From NCBI GenBank assembly GCA_019925105.1, contig JAHGAU010000041.1, positions 186,001-250,000 of the forward strand: a stretch of 64,000 bases of DNA, read 5' to 3'. Each line of letters begins with the position of its first letter. Position 1 is the stretch's first letter. The notes under the pieces are model-generated. The model was not told where the DNA came from and did not search any database. It was given only the letters and a program-made list of their open reading frames with translations. Both the position numbers and the translations under genes were made by a program. The stretch is from Niebla homalea (Eukaryota; Ascomycota; Lecanoromycetes; Lecanorales; Ramalinaceae). Positions 55,947 to 64,000 of the stretch are shown here, piece after piece.

Positions 55947-58900
55947 ATGAGTATCCACTCAGATGAGTACGGCATTCGGCAAAGGCTTCCACCGCCTGCC
56001 TCTGGTGCAGCCTCCCAAGACCGCAGTGTTGATTTTGAGTAAGAAGTCCATGCTGAACTTCTAGTATTCTACTAACGGTTTTGTCGTCAGCTTTGTCATC
56101 CTCCACGGCCTAGGCGGTCATGCAATCCAGTCCTTCACCGCAAAGAATGGCAAAAATTGGATCACCGATCCCGAGTTCCTTGCGAACGACTTCGAAACGG
56201 CGCGCGTCTTTACCTTCGGCTACAATGCCAACAACTTTGGGAATGTCGTCAAGAGCAGAGTCAAGGATCATGCGAAAGCACTGCTTGTAGAGTTCGCACC
56301 GGAACGGCTTGGCTGTGAAGTACATAGAGGAGACCCAACGTCTTTACGGGACTTCTAACCCCTCTTCCCTCAGGGACGACCGATCATTTTCATTGCTCAC
56401 TCCTTAGGGGGCCTCGTTGTCAAGCAATTATGTCTCGCCTCAGCCCGAGTAGATCAACAGCTAATTGATTTGCAGGCAATGGTCCTCGCATCAATCTTAT
56501 CGGCCTATCAAGATATCCTTAAGAGCACAACTGCAATCATCTTTCTCGGGACGCCTCATCACGGTTCAGACTTATCAAAGTGGCTGTCACTAGCCAAGAA
56601 GCTCCATGCTTGGGCTACGCTTCACAAAGAGAACCCTTCACCATTGACAATAGAGCTGCAGCCTTTATCAGATACTCCAGCTGACATTTCGAGCGAATTC
56701 AAAGACATCGGCTCCAAATTTGTTATGAGATCCTATGTGGAGCAGAAGCCGACAGATCTCCCGCGCCCAATTGGCAGATGCTTAGTATATGTTTAGATAT
56801 TGCTAAGAGAACATATACTTACGATCTATCTAGATTGTTGAGAACGCTTCGGCACAGATGTCGCATCCTAATGAAGAAATCGTTCCCACTGCAGAGACAC
56901 ATGAAGATATGAAGAAGTTCACCTCAAATACTGCGGATGGATACGTATCGATACGAAAGCAGCTAAAGTATTTGATGGATAAATCCCTGCAAAGGCTGGC
57001 ATTAGACCGGAGGGATGATGCACTGCAAATGAGACTGGATGAATTAGAAAGGCCAGGTGCGTCACCACCGGTGAGAGAGCGGCATGTGAGATTCTGAAAC
57101 GCTTATTAGACTTGTGCAGACTTAAATGAATTCTACGGCGTCTACATTTATGAGAAGACCAAATTTGCCGGGCGTCATTCAGAGATGATCAAAATGTTTA
57201 ACTTTTTCAACCGTTCTGACCGATGGAGTAAACCGGACCGAGGACCAAGGAATCAAATCATCGTCCTTTTGGGACCGGCAGGAATTGGGAAATCTGAGAT
57301 TGCTCTTCAGTACGCGTCTTCACAGCGTCGATTCTATCACGGAGTTTTCTGGCTCAATGCCGAAGCCAGTAAAGATTCTAACACTTTAGCATCGTTGAAT
57401 GCAGCTGCCTCAGATATCAAGGATGATCTTGATTGTGGCATGAATGAGTGGACTAGGCAAAAGAAACGCCTCTGGCTGTTGATTATTGACGGTCTTGATG
57501 ACATAAGGCCCCCCTTTGCCCAAAACAGTCTTACGAAGCTGATTCCCAGACAAGGGGTCGGAGATGTCATCATAACGACTCGGCGCCGTCGCACCACTGA
57601 ACTGGGAGCCTTGACCGTCAATGTTGATCCCCTGCCTTTGGACGAAGCTGGGGAATTTCTCAAAGACAGTCTCAATGACAGTCTGTCCGACTTACGTGAC
57701 CATTCCAGCACTCAAGAGGTCGCCAAAATGCTTGATTGCACGCCAATGGCTCTAGTGCAATGCGTTGCAGTGGTCAAGCTCAGCCACGAACCACTCTCTA
57801 ATACGCTGCATCGTACCAGGAACTCTTGAAGAAAGTGAATGACCAGGAAGGCGTTGGGGGTATGCTTTATGAGGATGAGCCAGTCTTCGAGATCCGAGGC
57901 CCCGAAAAGACCATTCTCACTGCTTGGGAATTGTCCTTTGATCAAATTTCGAGTAAGCACAAGGACGCTGCTGAATTGCTCTGCTCCATGGCCTGGTTGG
58001 ACACCAGAGAGATCGATGACAGAATCCTGGAGAGCGCATTTGACCAAAGAATGGATTTTGGGGATGATGGCAAACTCACGCTTCTTGGCCCCACAGGGCT
58101 ATCACCAGGTCTCGCTGAGATATGTAGCAACGAGTCTCCAAATCCTAGATTGGAGAAAGCATTGGCAAGGCTTTTTGATTTCTCGCTTTTGGCGCAGCTG
58201 ACTGGAAGGAAACGTGTTTCAATGCGCCCGGTAAGTAGAGGTTTCGACTCTGATCCACGTCAATTGAATTTCCGCAGCTTGTAAATTACTGGCTCAGATT
58301 TCGAACCTCGAATCAACATTCCATCTGGTACGAGAACGCATGTGCAATGGTCTCGTACGGCCTCCCACGTCCTTATTTTGATGACAAGCCAGGATTTGGT
58401 AGGATCCGGTCCTGCTGGGCAGCGATTTTTGAGGATCATGTCTTTCGACTTTGGAATTATCGGCACGATTTCCTCAAAAAGATGAACAGAACGACCGCCA
58501 TAGCCTTACTTCGACTTGTTGTCAGAGCTCAAGAATGGATGAATATTGATACCTCACACAGCTTTCGCATCAAGAGGCATCCTGACTTGTTTGAACAAAA
58601 AGAACAACGTCGTGCGTGGGTGCATACTATGTCACTCGCAGAGGGAGCTTCAGCACCCTCCTCTTACTGGTCAAATGATGTCCTCTTCCATCCAAAGATT
58701 GAAGAGGTCGAAGAGTTGCTTTACCACTGCGCAGAAGACTCTGAGCTATGGTTTCGCATATGCGCGGCGTTCTTTACTAAGATCGAGCCTCAACATCGTG
58801 GGATGGGCGATCTCGTTACGAGTCTGAAGGACTTCACTTTTGCCGGGAGAACATGGCTGCAGCAACGCAGTAAGCTGGAGCAGCAACCTGTGCAATACGC

Positions 58901-60105
58901 AGTAGGTATCATACGAAGGCTTTGCGAATGCACCAATGCAGGACTAAGGAACGGGACAACATTATATCAACAGTCGATGCCAATCGAACCAGGTGTGCCT
59001 ACGACCCTTGCTTCTTCATCCATTCCCAGAATCAACTTCTATATCACTCAGATCGGTGAGCGAGCTAGTGCATCTTGGACAATGCGCTTGAGCTAATGAG
59101 CTTTAGTCCTCCAACTGGCTACTGTTTGGCATCAACTTGATGTTCCAATGGTCCCTGTGGAACAGGATGAAAGGCAAGACAAGCTCTGTCGAGAGAACAG
59201 CCTGAATAAAATCATTCTCTACGGCTTAACCCATTGGTTCGAGGGAAGGGAGTCTAGATCTCAAATCGAAATTTTGGCATACGGCCTAACCCACGCTAAA
59301 CTTATTGACGAAGCACCTCAACTTGGAGTGACCAGTGAGACCTTACATAAGGCTTATCTCATGGCATTCAGGGCAATAGTTTCAGTCTTGGGGCAAGAGG
59401 TAACTCTAGGATTGCACACCACAGAACGCGTCATGGAACATTTAATTGAAGAGGGACATCACGATGTGTTCGATGCCTTCATCAAGCAGTTCCTCGAGAA
59501 AAACATGTTAAGCCACACTAATTTCGTCGTGGTTAGCGCTGGCTCGCGATTGATTTCAGAGTCGCTGGGGGTCCGCCAGCAAAGAGAGCAGCAGCTGCAG
59601 TTTCTAGAACGTAAGAGGCGTGAATATTTGGCGGTCTGTGGCACAGCAGACCATTATTGGACCTTCCCTTATGATCCAGTGCTAGATGTGCTAGAAGACT
59701 TGGTGTTCGCACTAATAGAAGAGGATGGTGCTTCGAGTGGAGTTGACGGCATCTACGACATCGAATCTTATCGATGGCAGTACTGGATTTATGCGAACCA
59801 CAGATATCGTACACCAATTTTCCACGCTCTTCTAGGCCTCGGTTGGGGTCTTTCAGATACGATACGCTCGAGAAGAGTGTGCCAGGACCATTGAAAATAT
59901 GCGAAAGAGCCGACGGATTGGAAATGTCAGCCATTGGGGTCCCCAATGTATGTGCTTGGAGAGTTTCAACTCAACCATAAAAAGAAAAACCTTGGAATCG
60001 TTGGCCGAAAGAGTCCGCCTGACTAGTGCATGGCACAAATTGACTGGGGATCCAACAACTAGCTTGGATTTGGACAAGATAGTCACAAGGGATCATGCAA
60101 GTTAA
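55947..60105 (+). pseudogene. Alpha/beta-hydrolase + NB-ARC NLR-like gene with two frameshifts
   Basis: Fungal NLR-like architecture: an N-terminal lipase-like alpha/beta-hydrolase, an NB-ARC NTPase and a long helical C-terminus. Exons I can place: 55947-56038, 56091-56319, 56374-56784, 56834-57056 and 57120 onwards, with further introns near 58228-58278 (GTAAGT) and 59057-59106 (GTGAGC). The hydrolase shows VILHGLGGHAIQSF, nucleophile IAHSLGGLVVKQ (Ser near residue 117), IFLGTPHHGSDLS and a late His in THEDMKKF. The NB-ARC has P-loop GPAGIGKSE (about residue 370), LWLLIIDGLDD, VIITTRRRR and a winged helix TAWELSFDQISSKHKDAAEL. The frame breaks by -1 at about 57795-57814 (YQELLKK lies in another frame) and by +1 at about 59845-59855, where a CARTIENMRKSRR stretch continues to 60105. 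Neither site is a homopolymer, so I prefer real lesions to sequencing error, but I cannot exclude the latter. Confidence 0.78.
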
Positions 60106-60664
60106 TCTGTAACGACCAGACCAAGGAGACGCTTTATTACCTTTTCGGACTCAGTGAATGTGCTGATTGACATGAGGAATTATACGATCGTTCTGTTTTA
60201 TATGCGTTTCATTCTAGAGGAGACAGTATTTCCACATCACCATCAACAGCCGGTGACATAGGAAAAGAGAGACTTTACCCCCTCACCTAACGGGAACTGA
60301 TCAAGTTCCTTCAGTCGATTGCTAGATGAAGCAGAAAGAAAGCTCAATAATTTGTTGTGTTTGACCATGGGCAAGGGAAAGCTCTGATTGTTTGCCAAGC
60401 CGTCTGTAGCTAACCGACACTTCTCTTTCATTCACTAACTCATCCCACCACTTTTCTTCTCACCACCTCTTCAATTTTTCTCTAAATCACACTTGACTTG
60501 AAGCCGCGCGAAGGACAGCCTTACGATCAGCTGCCGGGACTGCGTATCTCGCGAAAACGTTGAGAGTCATCGGCTCTTGTGTTGACAGCAAATCCCTCAA
60601 GATCGAAATTGCTGGACAAGTTCACGCCGTCTTTAGTCCGTTCAACGTTTCCGCCGCCGCCATC
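60106..60664 (+). promoter_or_regulatory. Promoter and CT-rich leader of cold-shock-domain gene
   Basis: Plus-strand sequence from about 60,430 to 60,500 is rich in CT (CACCACTTTTCTTCTCACCA), typical of leaders of well-expressed fungal genes. No in-frame ATG occurs upstream of 60665, supporting that start. No separate gene seen. Confidence 0.5.
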
Positions 60665-62719
60665 ATGTCGGACTGGAACACGGAGGCTGGTATGTCCGAT
60701 TGGAATGATGGCGCCGATAGCAACACATGGCAAGAGCCAGCGGCGCCTCAGACCGAGGACGTCCAAGAAGTTGAAGAGGGTGGTCGGCAGCACGGTGTTG
60801 TCAAGGTGAGATGATTACTTGATCCGTTTCTCTCGTTGTAAATGCCGTCATTTGATACCTTATTAGCGATGGAACGAGAAGGGCTTCGGGTTCATTGAGC
60901 CTGATGACGGACGCGCGAGGTCAGGTCAATTGCCATCACCTTCTCAGCATGCTACTGACATGCATCTCCAGCGTCTTCTGTCACGCTAGCGAATGCCCTG
61001 GTCGTGCAGCCCTGGTAGCGGGCTCGAAAGTCTCTTTCATCTTCGAAGCCGATGAGAAGGGTGGCAAAGCGAGAGAAGTTCAAATTGAAGAAGCCGCGCC
61101 TAAGGCGGATCTGGGCTCTCGTGAGAAAGGCTCAATCAAGGTACTTCACCACCAGCGTCGCCGCTAACTTGCTCGTTCTCTGTGTCTTCACTGACTCGTT
61201 TCTCGCTATAGTCATGGAATACAGAGAAAGGGTTCGGCTTTATTGGCCGTGACTCTGGAGAGCCGGAGTAGGTCTGGCAAAAACAACCAAGCATGCTCCC
61301 TGCTGACTTGATCATTCCTCAGTGCCTTTGTACACAAACGCGATTGTGTTGGTGTCGAATTCGCCCGAGGTCAAGCCGTCTCCTTCGTGATTGGAGAGGG
61401 TCCAAAGGGCGCGGCAGCCAAGGAAGTGCAAGCAGAAGAAGGTGGTTTCGCCCAGGAAGCCGCCCCTGACGAGGAGGAAGGAGAACGCCAGCTAGGAAAA
61501 GTCAAGGTATACGTAGCCTACACATGAGGACGACAATCATCTGTTCGAGACTTTGCTGACAGTTTACAGTCGTATAACGAGGAAAAGGGCTTTGCGTTCA
61601 TTGCGCCTTGCACGGGAGGAGAAGAGTGAGCCTCAAAACTTACGCCTGGACCGGGACTTGCATATTGACGCCACTCTCCAGTCTCTTCAGTCACAAAAAG
61701 GAATTCCGTGGTATCGAGCCCCGCGTTGGACAGCCAGTCTCTTACATCGTGGAGGCAACCGAGAAAGGCGATGCGGCTAAGAAAGTACGCGAAGAGGAGA
61801 GCGTGCCCGAGCCTGTCCTCTCGGACGAGGGTCGTGAATTTGGAAAGGTCAAGGTGTGCAGCTTCATCCTTCGCTAGTCAACGCAAGTGTAGAAGTCAGT
61901 CACTGATCTCCGGGGCAGAACTTCATGTCCGAAAAGGGATTCGGGTTCATCACTTGGAAGGGTGGTGAAGAGTAAACGCCCTCACCCTCTATATCACTTC
62001 AGCACTGACCTAGTGGCGCCTGTCTAGAGCGATCGTCTTCGAAAAGGAAACTAACGGTATCCCTTTGGAAAAAGGCATGGACGTCTCCTTTAAGTGCGAA
62101 GAAGGAGCAAAAGGCCCTCTTGCAAAAGACATCCGCTTGGAAGATCCTGCTCGTGTAGCCCGCGTCACTGCCGAAGTCCATTATGGCAAAGTCGAGGTAA
62201 ACATGACCATACAGCGCGACACGACTTCGCCGGACTAATACACGTGCCAGAGCTACTTCGACCCTACGGAGAAGAAACCCACCAATGGGTACGGCTTCAT
62301 CATTCCATTCGAATCGCCCGGTTATGGAGCAGTCAAGAAGTAAGCCAGATCTCGTGTTTTATCAGACATTGTTGCTGACAGCCTTCAAGATACTATTTCC
62401 ATATGTCCGAGCTAGAAGACCCGGACCAAAATGGGGGGATCGTAAGCCATCAATTTCCCCAGCTATCACTGCCAACCATATCAAGCCCAACCTGCTGACC
62501 TCTCAATCTACGTAGGAGCCCGACACCAACGTCTCTTTCATCGTCGCCCCTGCTCGCAAAGGCGTCCAAGCCGTCATGGTCAAGATCGCAGATCCACCCA
62601 AGAAAGAGGAAGAGCAACAAGAGGATGGAAATGATGGCGTCGTGTCGGGCTTTGGTGACTTGCAAGTCAATGACTCAACCGACACCCCGACGGATGATCC
62701 CTGGGGCTCTTCTGCTTGA
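60665..62719 (+). CDS. Protein with five tandem cold-shock domains
   Basis: Nucleic-acid-binding protein built of five cold-shock domains (CSDs), expected to bind single-stranded RNA or DNA. Twelve exons: 60665-60805, 60867-60919, 60972-61140, 61212-61267, 61323-61506, 61570-61625, 61682-61853, 61919-61971, 62028-62196, 62251-62339, 62390-62441 and 62516-62719, giving 465 residues; every junction restores frame. Each CSD has the RNP1 segment (WNEKGFGFIEP, WNTEKGFGFIGR, YNEEKGFAFIAP, FMSEKGFGFITW, TNGYGFIIPF) in a short exon and the RNP2 segment (VFCHASEC, AFVHKRDC, LFSHKKEF, IVFEKE, YYFHMSEL) in the next exon. Introns fall at the same two positions in the domains: phase 0 just before the RNP1 strand, and phase 2 just before RNP2. 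Domain 4 lacks the RNP2 histidine. Acidic linkers (for example QEAAPDEEEGERQ) separate domains, and the C-terminus is acidic and disordered. The N-terminal tail repeats SDWN. Fungal proteins usually have none or one CSD, so five is unusual. Confidence 0.87.
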
Positions 62720-63529
62720 TCCTGAACGAGATCCATGGAGGACACAGGATTGAGTGCGCTATTACTTGAACACTAAAAATGATTGAGCTGGGGATTTGTG
62801 ATTCTTCTTGAGACGATGAGATGAAGCCAGCAATGTGGCTACGGCTTTCCATAGCAATTACACTAGAAAATCCTTTACCGCCAAACTCAATCATCCTTAC
62901 CCTCATCCAACGAGACGTACGCAGTCCAATTGGGTCTTGTCCCTCCCTTTTCCCCTCTTTACCTATATCGTATTTCCTCTCCTCATATTCGTCCTTCCCC
63001 ATCGTGTTCCCTTCATTCCACAGATTCTTCAATTCTGTATGTATGCGCCCAGAATGATGAGCTTGCCGTATAAATCGAGAAAGCGGGGAAAGGCCAATCC
63101 ACTGTGTCTCTTATGCGCAAAATACTGGGGAATTTTTGGCGCCAAAGGCACATCATCCTCGGAGGGCTTTTTCTTTGGTCCGTCGATGCAATACGACCCT
63201 TAAGATTTGAGTTCGTCATGGAACATTTCTTCTTTTCCACGATTTCGATGAATGCGTGATGGTATCCCAAAATGTTCTCAATACGAGATGTGGAGTCATC
63301 ATTTTGGAGGTCAATTAGAATATATTCTAGGGGCGGCTTGGGTGTATTCAACCCCTAATTGACCTGAGAGAATGCTGCCTATCTTGGCGCCAAGGTCTTC
63401 CAGCTCATTCTGCACATGGCAGATTGCAGCGATCTGAGAATTGACGAACGTAGCTTCTAGCACCTCAAATTGGCAATGCATCTGAGTGGCATCTAGATAA
63501 GTCTCTATATAACACTCTTCAACACCATC
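62720..63529. other. Intergenic region, no feature seen
   Basis: No gene supported. A CT-rich stretch at 62,880-63,010 is low complexity. A TATATAA-like motif lies at 63505-63512, only about 20 bases before the next start codon. Confidence 0.5.
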
Positions 63530-64000
63530 ATGGCACTCATAACCCCCAAATCTCCTCCGGCGAGCCCTCCGCCTTCATCCCCTCAGCTCACTCGCTCCAC
63601 CCCGCCACCAGCAGCACCACTACCTCCCACGAACCACCAGCCAGCCCCGATGAGCCCGCCTAAGCGCTACATCCAGTCTCCTTCTAACCAACTCGTCTCC
63701 CCTTCCCCGTTCCCATATCATCCGCCTTCACTCATCCCTCCCGCCCTTGTCGCCGCCTTCCCCGCCGGCTCGCCCCTAACACCCTCAACGCGCACGCACT
63801 CCCAGACCGTCGCGTTCGAGGATCGCAAGAATGAGATTTTATCAACAATGAGCTCCATGGACATGGAGAGACGGTATGCGGAGGTCGCACAGGAGGTGGT
63901 GGAGGCATTGGAAGCGAGGGAGGAGAAAGATCGAGAGATCAGCGTTGAGGTGGAGAAGCTGGTGATGGAGCGGGAGCTGGAGGTGAAGGTGTTCAAGAAG
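63530..64000 (+). CDS. Partial gene: Pro/Ser-rich N-terminus then coiled coil
   Basis: The frame opens with ATG at 63530 (context CATCATGGCA) and runs off the right edge, so only 157 residues are visible. I do not recognise the family. Residues 1-95 are Pro/Ser/Thr-rich and disordered, with repeated SPP and PPS motifs, followed by FEDRKNEILSTMSSMDMERR and a strongly charged, heptad-like Glu/Lys/Val stretch predicted to be a coiled coil (EEKDREISVEVEKLVMEREL). The protein may be a scaffold or cytoskeletal/kinetochore-type protein, but that is guesswork. Confidence 0.65.
   Translation, partial: MALITPKSPPASPPPSSPQLTRSTPPPAAPLPPTNHQPAPMSPPKRYIQSPSNQLVSPSPFPYHPPSLIPPALVAAFPAGSPLTPSTRTHSQTVAFEDRKNEILSTMSSMDMERRYAEVAQEVVEALEAREEKDREISVEVEKLVMERELEVKVFKK

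Overview
This is nuclear DNA of a filamentous ascomycete fungus (Pezizomycotina; I cannot fix the class). The support is short GT-AG introns of about 45-80 bp with CTAAC/CTGAC-type branch sites, fungal forms of MED15, Spp1, RPC11 and LMBR1-like genes, an intron-containing elongator tRNA-Met, and the fungal-type repertoire of NACHT/NB-ARC and HET-domain genes. For spliced genes, coordinates are whole spans from start codon to stop codon; the exon limits I derived are in each entry. Layout: 1-3.8 kb is gene-free, pyrimidine-rich and strongly repetitive. 3.8-18 kb is a housekeeping block: MED15 (minus), an LMBR1-like membrane protein, a long disordered protein with a C-terminal CaaX box, and the PHD-finger COMPASS subunit Spp1. 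19-32.5 kb holds three adjacent genes whose proteins begin with similar short helical 'MDP' N-terminal domains typical of fungal NLR-like proteins: two NACHT NTPases arranged tail to tail and, beside the second, a protein that joins such a domain to a SAC7-like RhoGAP domain lacking the arginine finger. 34-36 kb is a membrane-anchored GT25-family glycosyltransferase. 36-38.5 kb is gene-free and carries small palindromic repeats. 38.5-42.3 kb is a broken NLR locus in which a heavily mutated NB-ARC half is joined to a still-open NACHT half. 42.6 kb is tRNA-Met(CAU). 44.9-52.5 kb returns to ordinary genes: RPC11 (with an apparent frameshift in a G run), a small ankyrin protein, a seven-helix fungal rhodopsin-like/PTH11-like membrane protein, and a secreted type-B carboxylesterase. 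54-60 kb contains a decayed HET-domain gene and, diverging from it, an alpha/beta-hydrolase/NB-ARC gene with two frameshifts. 60.7-62.7 kb is a twelve-exon gene for a protein with five tandem cold-shock domains, each built from a repeated pair of exons. The start of one more gene runs off the right edge. Overall the window alternates conserved transcription and chromatin genes with accessory self/non-self-recognition (NLR/HET) genes, about half of them pseudogenised, among diverged repeats. The candidates for undescribed biology are (1) the NLR-type N-terminal domain fused to a catalytically doubtful RhoGAP domain next to two NACHT genes, (2) the NB-ARC plus NACHT chimeric locus, and (3) the exon-pair-duplicated cold-shock protein. 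Gene models come from reading frames and splice sites only; no transcript or database evidence was available.
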